NCBI RefSeq assembly: GCF_000428105.1 | Contig: NZ_KE386626.1 | Span: forward strand, 43,555-79,264 | Length of the DNA: 35,710 nucleotides | Direction: 5' to 3' | From: Bacteroides pyogenes DSM 20611 = JCM 6294 | GTDB taxonomy: Bacteria; Bacteroidota; Bacteroidia; Bacteroidales; Bacteroidaceae | Part shown: piece by piece, positions 8,495 through 16,512 of the stretch | How positions within the stretch are numbered: the stretch's first letter is position 1 | Layout of the letters: every line of letters starts with the position of its first letter | Position numbers and translations under genes: made by a program | Notes under the pieces: model-generated | Database searches by the model: none | Seen by the model: the letters and a program-made list of their open reading frames with translations, nothing else | What the model was told of the DNA's origin: nothing

Positions 8495-10054
8495 ATGAAA
8501 AAACAAAGAAATATAGTCAACAAATTAGGTATCCTTTCGTTTGCATGCCTGCTGAGCATACAAATTCAATCACAAGGATTCTCCACAGCAGGAGCAGAAC
8601 TGTTCAAACAAAAAAGGCTCTGGTCTTATTCCGGAAACGCAGCAGGAATAGCATTTGACAACACCCGAAACTATTCCAGCCTCCAATTGAAGTACCATAC
8701 AGAAGAAGGAAACTTTTGCCGCCCGCAAGAAGGACAAACGATCAAAGCGTTTAATGTAAGCAGTGAAGGGTTCTTGAACTTGCAGAAAGTCTATGTATGG
8801 GGAGCGTTCTCATTCGAGCAAGAAAATAAATACGATGCCGGATACAACGCTTCAATTACCGATCCGTTCAGAGGAATGCCGTATTATGTTGCCGACACTC
8901 ATCAAAGCAATTGGAGAAATCAGTATTATAATCTTAAGTTCGGCATCGCTACTCCCCGATTCTGGAATAAAATCACTTTTGGACTTAAGGGAACATACAT
9001 TGCCTCACTAGCCGCCAAACAAAGGGATCCGCGGGTAGATAGCCGCTTCTATACATTAGAGTTGACCCCCGGAATAACTTATACCATTAACAACCAACAT
9101 ATTTGGGGAGGAAACATTGAATACACATCTATAAAAGAGGATTCCAGAATGGGAAACACAAACATTTACACAGATCAGGACTACTATGAACTATATGGCT
9201 TGGGAGTGGCCATGAAAGGCATAGGAAGCGGAAGAGAAACCAATTATTACGGAGACAAGATTGGCGCAGGTCTGCAATACAATTATGCAAAACCAAAAGT
9301 AAACCTTCTTTTTGAAAGTTATTACACAATGAAAGTAGAAGATGTAAATATAGGTTTTATGGACCCCAGAAAAGATGCTTCAATTAAAGACAAGCAGATT
9401 AAAGCCGCATTAAGCATGTTTACCACAGGGAATAAAATTACGCATCATGCTAAATTAAGATATATCTACAGCCGCAGAGACGGTATACAGTACATCAACC
9501 AACACGACAACAGTGAATCTGAAAGTAAATGGATTCAACTGTATCGCAGCATTCGTTCTACGTATCAAACCCGGGCGTCATCAGCGGACTACTCATTAGT
9601 CTGCAACAGAGGCGACGAATATAACTGGAAAGTTGATGTAAGCGCGACTTATACGAACAATAAAGACGAGTATATATTACCGAACTCTACTAAAAACTCC
9701 GAAAATCTATATCTATACGTATGTGGAAAAAAGAATATTGTAATGGGGGACAAATTAAATAAACGCCTATTGTTAAGCGCCAACGGAGGATATAATAAAA
9801 ACCTGTCCGGTAATTATAAATACGGAGGTCCCCATCCGGACTATCCGACTGTAACGGAACTTGAAACCGCAGATTCGAATTTCCAGACCTCCGACTACTA
9901 CAGAGTCGGGATATCGGCATCCTATTCGCAACAATACAAAGCGGACAAATCGGCTAACCTCTTTGCCAAAGCCGGTTTCGAGTATACAAAAACCTCCGAT
10001 TTTAATTTCAACCACCGAAAATACCTGTCAATCAGTATTGGTTGTCTTTTTTAA
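8495..10054 (+). CDS. DUF6850-like outer-membrane beta-barrel protein
   Basis: A 519-residue protein from the ATG at 8495 (MKKQRNIVNKLGILSFACLL, signal peptide to about SIQIQSQ). The frame is open upstream to an ATG at 8429, but that start overlaps the preceding lipoprotein gene by 38 bases and would place 22 residues before the signal peptide, so I prefer 8495. The mature protein is rich in amphipathic aromatic strands and ends KYLSISIGCLF, with the terminal Phe favoured by the BAM machinery. It matches the pattern of DUF6850 barrels that accompany DUF4876 proteins. Unlike the first gene it has no plug domain, so it may be a pore, an assembly partner or a surface scaffold. Confidence 0.75.
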   Translation: MKKQRNIVNKLGILSFACLLSIQIQSQGFSTAGAELFKQKRLWSYSGNAAGIAFDNTRNYSSLQLKYHTEEGNFCRPQEGQTIKAFNVSSEGFLNLQKVYVWGAFSFEQENKYDAGYNASITDPFRGMPYYVADTHQSNWRNQYYNLKFGIATPRFWNKITFGLKGTYIASLAAKQRDPRVDSRFYTLELTPGITYTINNQHIWGGNIEYTSIKEDSRMGNTNIYTDQDYYELYGLGVAMKGIGSGRETNYYGDKIGAGLQYNYAKPKVNLLFESYYTMKVEDVNIGFMDPRKDASIKDKQIKAALSMFTTGNKITHHAKLRYIYSRRDGIQYINQHDNSESESKWIQLYRSIRSTYQTRASSADYSLVCNRGDEYNWKVDVSATYTNNKDEYILPNSTKNSENLYLYVCGKKNIVMGDKLNKRLLLSANGGYNKNLSGNYKYGGPHPDYPTVTELETADSNFQTSDYYRVGISASYSQQYKADKSANLFAKAGFEYTKTSDFNFNHRKYLSISIGCLF

Positions 10055-10090
10055 ACAAGAAAACATCATTCTAATTAAATCCATAAACTC

Positions 10091-12292
10091 ATGAAGTTGA
10101 AAAAATTACTCCTCCTTTTGCTCATGATAACCGCTTTTTGTGATATAAACGCACAAAAAATCATGACTCCCGGCATAAAAACACCGACAACTTTTGCCAT
10201 TCTCGTAGATGAAACAAGTTATGAAAAGGTCAAAGAAGCTATTGATGCTTACAAGCAAAGTATAGAAAAAGACGGATTGGGAACTTATCTAATAATAAAT
10301 AAATGGAAAAATCCGGAAGAAATACGCAGCTTACTAATCACGCTGCACAACGACAAAAAATCGCCTTTGGAAGGATGCGTGTTGATTGGCGATATTCCCA
10401 TCCCGATGTTGCGCGACGCGCAACATCTGACCTCTGCGTTCAAGATGGACCAAAGACGTGACTGGAAGAAATCAAGTGTCCCGTCAGACCGCTATTATGA
10501 TGATTTCGGGCTGAAATTCGACTTCCTCAAGCAAGATAAGGACATTCCGTCATACTACTATTACTCGTTGCGTGCCGATTCCAAACAATACCTATCTCCG
10601 GATATTTATTCCGCACGTATCAAACCTCTGGAATTAGAGGGAGCAGATAAGTATGAACTTTTACGGGAATATCTGACCAAAGTTGTCAAAGAGAAAAAAG
10701 AAAACGCGCATAATATCGTCGACCATTTAAGCATGGGGCGAGGACACGGATACAACTCCGAAGATCCCGGCGTATGGGCGGGCGAACAGTTAGCGCTACG
10801 AGAGCAGTTTCCACAGTTATTCCAACCGGGAAACTCCGTGAAGTTTTTCGAGTTTGACGCTCAATTTCCCATGAAAGAGATTTACCTCAATGAGGTGCAA
10901 AATCCCGATCTCGACATAATGCTTTTTCATCATCACGGTTCACCGAAAACACAATACATCAACGGATATGAAAATGTAAGCGCCCCGATGCCGAGTATTG
11001 AGAACGTTAAACGCTTCCTGAGAGGGAAAATTCCTTCAATGGCAAAGAAGGAAGGAAAAGAAGCTGCCATAGCATATTATATGAAAGGCTACGATGTGCC
11101 GCGCAATTGGTGCGAAAGCGCATTCGACCCTCAAAAGATTGAGGAAGACTCTCTTTTCAACCTGACACTCGACATTCATACGACTGACATACATAACCTG
11201 AAACCGAATGCACGCTTTATAATGTTCGATGCTTGCTTCAACGGATCATTCTATGAGAAAGATTATATAGCCGGAGCGTATGTTTTTGCGAAAGGAAAAA
11301 CCATTGCAACGCAAGGAGCAACAGTAAACACGATTCAAGACAAATGGCCCGATGAGATGCTCGGGTTATTGGGAGCAGGCATGCGTATCGGACAGTTCAA
11401 TCGGCTGGTATGTTTTCTTGAGAACCATATTATGGGAGATCCTACTTTCCATTTTGCCAACAACACCCTTAACTTTGACATAAACCATGCAGTGGTGTTA
11501 AAAAAAGGCAATATCAACTTCTGGAAGAAACAACTTAACAATCCGCTTCCCGACATACAAGCACTGGCTTTACGCGAACTGGCCGATGCCGATTACCCTG
11601 AAATTCCAACACTATTGAAAGAATCTTATTTCAATTCAGACTTGTTTGTAGTGCGTTTGACAGCGGTGCGCCTGTTAGCCCTCAATTACTCCGAACACGC
11701 GATACCTGTTCTCAAAGCAGCTATTAACGACAGCTACGAACTGATTCGTCGTTTTGCTGCAGAATATATAGAAAAAAACGCTTCACCGGAGTTGATACCG
11801 GCCTTTATCGATGCGTACATTCAACGCGGACACGAAGTTCGTCTCGGTTTCAAAATTAATTCCGGATTGGCAGCTTTCGATTTCAAAAGCATGCGTGAGG
11901 AAATAGAAAAGCAAACAGCAAAGCGGCCTTTTTACAGTACAAAACGCATAGAGCTACTGAAAAAAAAGATTGACCAAGAAGAAGCAAACAGTATCAAAAA
12001 CTTGAAAGCAATAGGCGATACTGCAACCAAAGCCAGCGAAGCCCGCTTGGAGATTATACGTTTTCGCAACCACCCCAGCATAATGGCCATTAACCCTCTT
12101 TTAGAGTTTATTGCGGACAATAAACACGACATGCAGCTACGCATAACGGCTTGCGAAACTTTAGGGTGGTTCAGCAAGAACTATCGCAAAGCAGATATTA
12201 TTGCGGGACTCCGACAAATAAAAACCGACAATCAAGATTTGCAAAATGAAATTAACAAGACCATAAAACGACTGAAAGATAAAAACAGGTAA
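10091..12292 (+). CDS. Gingipain-like (C25-type, clan CD) cysteine protease homologue with HEAT-like tail
   Basis: A 733-residue exported protein, last gene of the operon. The signal peptide ends CDINAQ. The N-terminal half has caspase/gingipain-fold hallmarks: TFAILVDETSYEKVKEAIDA; GCVLIGDIPIP (96-106); a His-Gly site DIMLFHHHGS (candidate catalytic His282); a Cys site MFDACFNGSF (candidate nucleophile Cys382); and IMGDPTFHF (447-455), typical of C25 peptidases. From about 485 the sequence becomes repeated helical pairs with HEAT-like character (ALALRELADADYPEIPTLL, VRLTAVRLLALNYSEHAIPV, LIRRFAAEYIEKNA). There is no type IX secretion C-terminal domain, so a periplasmic or membrane-associated location is more likely than full secretion. 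Activity and substrate are unproven. Confidence 0.8.
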   Translation: MKLKKLLLLLLMITAFCDINAQKIMTPGIKTPTTFAILVDETSYEKVKEAIDAYKQSIEKDGLGTYLIINKWKNPEEIRSLLITLHNDKKSPLEGCVLIGDIPIPMLRDAQHLTSAFKMDQRRDWKKSSVPSDRYYDDFGLKFDFLKQDKDIPSYYYYSLRADSKQYLSPDIYSARIKPLELEGADKYELLREYLTKVVKEKKENAHNIVDHLSMGRGHGYNSEDPGVWAGEQLALREQFPQLFQPGNSVKFFEFDAQFPMKEIYLNEVQNPDLDIMLFHHHGSPKTQYINGYENVSAPMPSIENVKRFLRGKIPSMAKKEGKEAAIAYYMKGYDVPRNWCESAFDPQKIEEDSLFNLTLDIHTTDIHNLKPNARFIMFDACFNGSFYEKDYIAGAYVFAKGKTIATQGATVNTIQDKWPDEMLGLLGAGMRIGQFNRLVCFLENHIMGDPTFHFANNTLNFDINHAVVLKKGNINFWKKQLNNPLPDIQALALRELADADYPEIPTLLKESYFNSDLFVVRLTAVRLLALNYSEHAIPVLKAAINDSYELIRRFAAEYIEKNASPELIPAFIDAYIQRGHEVRLGFKINSGLAAFDFKSMREEIEKQTAKRPFYSTKRIELLKKKIDQEEANSIKNLKAIGDTATKASEARLEIIRFRNHPSIMAINPLLEFIADNKHDMQLRITACETLGWFSKNYRKADIIAGLRQIKTDNQDLQNEINKTIKRLKDKNR

Positions 12293-12312
12293 GAAAGCCG
12301 GCCGGCACAGAA

Positions 12313-12353
12313 AAATAAGACAACTAAGCCATATCCGGTTAGTTGTCTTATTT
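12313..12353 (+). terminator. Terminator of the TonB/C25-like operon
   Basis: A perfect 15-bp inverted repeat (AAATAAGACAACTAA at 12313-12327 with TTAGTTGTCTTATTT at 12339-12353, 11-base loop) lies 20 bases after the stop. A- and T-rich ends make it potentially bidirectional. Confidence 0.85.
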
Positions 12354-12408
12354 ATGCTTCAGTAATAAGTTTTATCCGCCAGCCGGAAGAACTTTCGGCG
12401 CTATAAAA

Positions 12409-12461
12409 TACATTTGTGTAAATGTGGAATACGGGATTCAAAAGGGATTCCGTATTTTTTT
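12409..12461 (+). other. Orphan -7 box followed closely by a terminator hairpin
   Basis: TACATTTG at 12409-12416 fits the Bacteroides -7 consensus and overlaps a small palindrome (ACATTT gtgt AAATGT). Twelve bases further, a stem-loop pairs AATACGGGATTC with GGATTCCGTATT (12428-12456) and is followed by seven T. A transcript from here would be only about 40 nt. No -33 box is evident, so the promoter part is weak; the terminator-shaped hairpin is clear. Confidence 0.4.
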
Positions 12462-12529
12462 ATACATTTACTAAATGAAGAAGACTATGAAAGAGAAAAA
12501 TCATAAAAAGGATGATTGGACTGAAGCAA

Positions 12530-13096
12530 TCACAACTCCTTCAGGTAATCATTCACCTCGTCTATATCAAAGCTTGTGGGATCCCAGTTCTCGCCCTCTT
12601 CCAGCCCGAGCCATTCCCGGTAACTTTCAACTTGTTCGCCCGACGATTCACGGAAAATCGCTTTCATGTTTTCGTATCCGTACACGCCTCCACAGTCTTC
12701 CGGCGGACAGGCGCCTTTTCCTGAAAGGCAAACGGCTTTCTTCTGCTTAACCTCGGAAACAGCCTCCAATGTGATTTCATGCACCCAGTCGTCGCCGAAG
12801 TCGTAGACATACAGCAGTTTGCGAAAATGGTCCGAAAAGATGTCGGAGAGCTTTACTTTAGAGGCATCCTGAGGCTCGTTGAAGACGTCGAAGTCTTCTT
12901 CTTCGGGCATGGATATGCAAAGACGATAACCGTATTCTTTATCCACAAAATGGAACAGATGATAGTCTTCCCAGCCGAAAGCCGCTTGTATGACATCATG
13001 AAACTTCAGGAAAGTGAAGTTTCCCGGAACGGCAACCTTTCTCCATACGGGAGGTTTGGTTATACCTTTGATCTGAATTTTAAACTGATATATCAT
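12530..13096 (-). CDS. Plasmid pRiA4b ORF-3 family protein
   Basis: A 188-residue protein from the ATG at 13096 (MIYQFKIQIKGITKPPVWRK); the frame is open upstream to 13147 but the family normally begins at this first strand. Diagnostic segments are KGITKPPVWRKVAVPGNFTF, FHDVIQAAFGWEDYHLFHF, the acidic LLYVYDFGDDWVHEITLE, and CPPEDCGGVYGYENM with DIDEVNDYL at the end. These match PF07929 (pRiA4b ORF-3-like). Function is unknown; the GDDW and CPPEDCGG motifs are the most conserved parts. It is a lone minus-strand gene, convergent with the TonB operon. Confidence 0.88.
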   Translation of the reverse strand: MIYQFKIQIKGITKPPVWRKVAVPGNFTFLKFHDVIQAAFGWEDYHLFHFVDKEYGYRLCISMPEEEDFDVFNEPQDASKVKLSDIFSDHFRKLLYVYDFGDDWVHEITLEAVSEVKQKKAVCLSGKGACPPEDCGGVYGYENMKAIFRESSGEQVESYREWLGLEEGENWDPTSFDIDEVNDYLKEL

Positions 13097-13278
13097 AGCA
13101 TCGTATTTTGTTCCGCAATATACTGTTTTTCTGAAAGAACTGTGCAATTTCTCTCCTGTTTTAACTTATAGATCGTTGCAATTTTCTGTAAAGAAGCTCA
13201 AGGCTGATGGTTTTTCTCTGTTATAGACAGACGGTTTAAAGAGATGTGCCTTTATATTACTCCTACCTGCGCTGCTAT

Positions 13279-13436
13279 CCATGATATATATTCACCGCGA
13301 GAACCATATATACACATCGTCGTAGCCATATATACACACCACGGTAGCCATATATGCATACCACGGTAGCCATATATACACACCATGGTAGCCATATATG
13401 CCTACCGCGGCGGATATATATACCCACCGGGGCCGC
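13279..13436 (+). repeat. 22-base tandem repeat array A
   Basis: About seven degenerate head-to-tail units of 22 bases. The typical unit is CCATATATACACACC followed by ACGGTAG, with variants such as ATGCATACC and ATGGTAG. It occupies most of the gap between the 5' end of the pRiA4b-type gene and the 3' end of dprA. There are no unique spacers, so it is not CRISPR. A related array lies at 25560-25900. The rest of the gap (13097-13278, 13437-13489) shows nothing I can name. Confidence 0.85.
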
Positions 13437-13489
13437 AAAGCATACTTGCCGGATGAAGCATACGGCGCAGCTTTTCTATGAGATAATAG

Positions 13490-14608
13490 TTATAGCAGTT
13501 GGTACATTCCCCCGGCCAATACGCGGACGACTCCTTTCATCTCCAGCTCGAACAGCAAAGCGCTCATTTTGTGTACGGGGATATCGGCTTCCACCACCAA
13601 CGTGTTGATTTGAAGCGCTCCTTGTCTTTGCAGGATACGGACAACTGCCTGCTCTTCTTCGGTGAGTTCGGGGAACAGGGCACGCTGAACATTCTCCGCT
13701 TTATCTTGACGGACGGGCACGCCCCACCCCATCGCCGACACGAAGTCTTCTGCCGAAAGCAGCAGCGAGGCCTTGTTGTCGCGAATCAGCCGGTTGCATC
13801 CTTTGGAGTACTCATCGCCTACCCGGCCGGGGAAAGCAAAGCAATCGCGGTGGTAGCTTTCGGCAAGCTCGGCAGTTATAAGTGAACCGCCTTTCTCTGC
13901 CGACTCTACTACGATGGTGGCATCGCACATGCCGGCAACGATGCGGTTGCGGCTGACGAAGTTGTGGCGGTCGGGGTTCGTGCCGGAAAGGAACTCCGTC
14001 AGCAAGCCGCCATGTTGCAGCATGTCGACGGCGGTTTTACGGTGCACGTGCGGATAGATGCGGTCTAAGCCGTGAGCGAGGACGCCCACCGTAGGCAGTT
14101 GGTTCGCCAATGCGGCACGATGGGCATGGATGTCGATTCCGTAGGCCAGTCCGCTGACGACCAGCACATCGGGACACAAGGCTTTCAGGTCGCTCAGAAA
14201 AGCATCGCAAAGCCCCTTCCCGTAATCTCCGGCATGCCGTGTTCCCACGAGATTGATGACGCGGAGGGCGTTCAAATCGGCTTCTCCTTTATAAAAAAGA
14301 ACGACCGGGGCGTCCTCGCACTCGCGCAAGCGCGAAGGATAGTCTTCGTCGTTCAGCGTCAGACAGCGAATCCGGTTCCGGGCAATGAACTCCATCTCGC
14401 GCTCGGCACGGGCAATCGCTTCGGGACAGTCCAGCGCTTGCACGATCCGCTCGCTGACCTCCGGCATACGCCCGGGTATCTCCTTACGAAGACGGAACAC
14501 ATCAGCGGCGCTGTGCATTCCGTCCATCAATCTTTTCGCTCCGATATGCCCCACTCCGGGAATCATTGTCAGAGCAATGCCATAGAGTTGTTCTTCTTCC
14601 GGGTTCAT
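13490..14608 (-). CDS. dprA: DNA-processing protein DprA
   Basis: A 372-residue protein of the usual DprA length. An N-terminal helix-hairpin-helix/SAM-like segment (ALTMIPGVGHIGAKRLMDG) precedes the Rossmann-like core: INLVGTRHAGDYGKGLC, VVSGLAYGIDIHAHRAAL, VGVLAHGLDRIYP, FVSRNRIVAGMCDATIVVES, KGGSLITAELA and FAFPGRVGDEYSKGCNRLI. A winged-helix domain (LTEEEQAVVRIL to the end) closes it. DprA binds incoming single-stranded DNA and loads RecA during natural transformation. It overlaps the upstream thioesterase gene by 4 bases (ATGA), so translation is probably coupled. Confidence 0.96.
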   Translation of the reverse strand: MNPEEEQLYGIALTMIPGVGHIGAKRLMDGMHSAADVFRLRKEIPGRMPEVSERIVQALDCPEAIARAEREMEFIARNRIRCLTLNDEDYPSRLRECEDAPVVLFYKGEADLNALRVINLVGTRHAGDYGKGLCDAFLSDLKALCPDVLVVSGLAYGIDIHAHRAALANQLPTVGVLAHGLDRIYPHVHRKTAVDMLQHGGLLTEFLSGTNPDRHNFVSRNRIVAGMCDATIVVESAEKGGSLITAELAESYHRDCFAFPGRVGDEYSKGCNRLIRDNKASLLLSAEDFVSAMGWGVPVRQDKAENVQRALFPELTEEEQAVVRILQRQGALQINTLVVEADIPVHKMSALLFELEMKGVVRVLAGGMYQLL

Positions 14609-15006
14609 TTCAGGTAAGGAGCAAAGTAGCTGTCAAACAAGTCGCTGGTATTCAGGCGCCCGTTCACCACGCAAACAGTTTCAACGATGCCCTTCACCAC
14701 TACCTTATTATCGCTTTTGCGGAAAATATCCTGATAGAACACATACTTGATGCCTTCTTTCTGCAGATAGAGCTTGCATACGCATTCGTCTCCGCTCTTC
14801 AACGGAGTCTTAAACGCCATATTGATGCGAGCCACCACAGGGTCTACGCCTTGCCGGTGGAGTTCGGCAAAGTCGATTCCCACAGAGAGCAGGAATTCGT
14901 GACGCGCGTGTTCCAGATAATGTTGATAGTTTGCGTTATTCACAATGCCTTGCAGGTCGCACTCATAGTCGCGCACCTTCAATGTCAGTTCGTAGATATA
15001 TTCCAT
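14605..15006 (-). CDS. Hotdog-fold acyl-CoA thioesterase (YbgC/FadM type)
   Basis: A 133-residue single hotdog domain with the YbgC-type start YELTLKVRDYECDLQGIVNNANYQHYLEHAR, carrying the active-site-like D-x-x-G-I-V-N-N-A-x-Y motif (Asp17 region). Such enzymes hydrolyse acyl-CoA or acyl-ACP thioesters in the cytosol. The exact acyl chain cannot be predicted. It lies 15 bases after the U32 gene and overlaps dprA by 4 bases, in a probable three-gene operon. Confidence 0.9.
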   Translation of the reverse strand: MEYIYELTLKVRDYECDLQGIVNNANYQHYLEHARHEFLLSVGIDFAELHRQGVDPVVARINMAFKTPLKSGDECVCKLYLQKEGIKYVFYQDIFRKSDNKVVVKGIVETVCVVNGRLNTSDLFDSYFAPYLK

Positions 15007-15021
15007 TCTTTCTTTATAAAA

Positions 15022-16317
15022 TTATTGTTTCATTGCCTCCTTGTCGCTTTCCGGGGCAATTCCTTTAAATCTTTTCAACTCGGCGGTAGAAACCAGTTTG
15101 TAGAGTTTGTCGCTCGGACGTATCTTGTTGAGCTTCATCGAGAAATGTTGGCCTTTCTTCACTGTCTGCACCGGCTTCAGCTCCACGCGGGCCTCATCAA
15201 GGGTAGCAAACATGGCTCCGGTGGTAGGTCCGGTAATCAACAGCTTATCGCCCACGTTCAGCTCGGCGGCTTCCACCAGAAACTCCGCCACGCCGATGTT
15301 CGAGAAGTATTTGATTCCCCGTCCCACGTATATCTTACGCTCCGTAGCCTCCGAGCCGTAATTGCGGCTCCATTCGCCCAGTCGCTGCCCCAGGTAATAG
15401 CCGTTCCAGAATCCGCGGTTGAATACCGTCTTCAGCCGTTCATCCCAAGCGGCTATCTTCTCATCGGTAAACGTGCCTTCCAGATTGGCTTTGATCGCCT
15501 CTTTGTAGCATTCCACCACCGTGCGCACATATTCGGGACCGCGCGCGCGTCCTTCGATCTTGAACACGCGTACGCCCGCGTCCATCATCTTGTTCATGAA
15601 GTGGATAGTCTTCAGGTCTTTGGGCGACATGATGTATTCGTTGTCCACATCCAGCTCTACATCCGTCTCCTTGTCGCGAACGGTATAGCCCCTCCGGCAT
15701 ACCTGCATGCATGCGCCGCGGTTGGCCGAATGGTTCATCTCGTGAAGCGACAGGTAGCATTTGCCGGAAACTGCCATGCAAAGGGCTCCGTGACAGAACA
15801 TCTCGATACGGATCTGTTCGCCGCCGGGACCGCAGATGTTCTCTTCTCTGATGACACGGTAGATTTCCGCCACCTGCTCCAGATTCAGCTCGCGAGCCAG
15901 CACCACGACATCGGCAAACTGAGCGTAAAACCTCAGCGCTTCCGTGTTCGATATGTTCAACTGAGTAGACAAGTGCACCTCCTGCCCGATGCGGCGGGCA
16001 TAGTTCATCACCGCTACATCGGCAGCGATCACAGCGGAGATACCCGCCTCTTTTGCCGCGTCGACAATGGTACGCATCAGCGGAATGTCTTTGTCGTAAA
16101 TAATGGTATTCACGGTGAGATAACTTTTCATCCCGTGCGCGTCGCATGTCTGCGCTATTTCCCGTAAGTCGTCGATTGTAAACGTGTTGGCCGATCTGGC
16201 TCTCATGTTCAGGTTTTCGATACCGAAATAGATCGAATCGGCGCCTGCCTGAATGGCTGCCGCAAGCGATTCGCGCGAACCTACCGGAGCCATTATTTCA
16301 AAATCTTTTATATTCAT
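15022..16317 (-). CDS. U32 family protein (TrhP/YegQ-like tRNA hydroxylation protein)
   Basis: A 431-residue protein from the ATG at 16317 (MNIKDFEIMAPVGSRESL); five further upstream codons are open but unlikely. The U32 signature is clear: EMFCHGALCMAVSGKCYLS, followed by RGACMQVCRRGY. The cysteines at about 175, 180, 187, 203 and 207 include likely Fe-S ligands. The C-terminal part is the beta-barrel Peptidase_U32_C domain (GVAEFLVEAAELNVGDKLLI). Characterised homologues modify RNA (TrhP, 5-hydroxyuridine at tRNA position 34; RlhA on 23S rRNA) rather than acting as proteases. Length and the single C-terminal domain favour TrhP, but I have not proven orthology. First gene of an operon with the thioesterase and dprA. 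Confidence 0.88.
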   Translation of the reverse strand: MNIKDFEIMAPVGSRESLAAAIQAGADSIYFGIENLNMRARSANTFTIDDLREIAQTCDAHGMKSYLTVNTIIYDKDIPLMRTIVDAAKEAGISAVIAADVAVMNYARRIGQEVHLSTQLNISNTEALRFYAQFADVVVLARELNLEQVAEIYRVIREENICGPGGEQIRIEMFCHGALCMAVSGKCYLSLHEMNHSANRGACMQVCRRGYTVRDKETDVELDVDNEYIMSPKDLKTIHFMNKMMDAGVRVFKIEGRARGPEYVRTVVECYKEAIKANLEGTFTDEKIAAWDERLKTVFNRGFWNGYYLGQRLGEWSRNYGSEATERKIYVGRGIKYFSNIGVAEFLVEAAELNVGDKLLITGPTTGAMFATLDEARVELKPVQTVKKGQHFSMKLNKIRPSDKLYKLVSTAELKRFKGIAPESDKEAMKQ

Positions 16318-16355
16318 TCTCTGTGTCAGCAATCATTTAAACATAAATAATGATA

Positions 16356-16363
16356 CAAAGGTA
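16356..16363 (-). promoter_or_regulatory. -7 box for the U32/thioesterase/dprA operon
   Basis: On the minus strand this reads TACCTTTG, a perfect -7 consensus 38 bases before the chosen ATG at 16317. No canonical -33 was found. Confidence 0.5.
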
Positions 16364-16375
16364 CGAATTTATCCG

Positions 16376-16383
16376 TATTTTTG
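16376..16383 (+). promoter_or_regulatory. -7 box for dusB
   Basis: TATTTTTG fits TAnnTTTG and lies 129 bases before dusB, only 12 bases from the divergent minus-strand box. No -33 TTTG is visible, so confidence is modest. Confidence 0.4.
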
Positions 16384-16512
16384 CGGAAAATAAATCTGAA
16401 AGAACAGGTTGCAAAAAGGCAAAAGAATCTGCAATATCCCGTAAGCAAGATCATTGCCACCCAAATCCAAAGACAAGGCAACAGACAAAGACGCTAATAA
16501 ATAAAGGCTTAT

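Noticed and set aside
4295..10054. Classical Sus-type polysaccharide utilisation locus
   Set aside because: No SusD-like protein, glycoside hydrolase or carbohydrate sensor is present; the lipoprotein is DUF4876-like.
13279..13436. CRISPR array
   Set aside because: Units abut head to tail with no unique spacers, unit length is 22 bases and no cas genes are in the window. The same applies to 25560-25900.
13354..13608. 84-residue plus-strand open frame through array A
   Set aside because: The 22-base period breaks the reading frame between units and the frame runs antisense into dprA.
14566..16167. 533-residue plus-strand open frame
   Set aside because: It is antisense to the thioesterase and U32 genes, both with clear family motifs. 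Its low-complexity His/Val-rich composition is that of a shadow frame.
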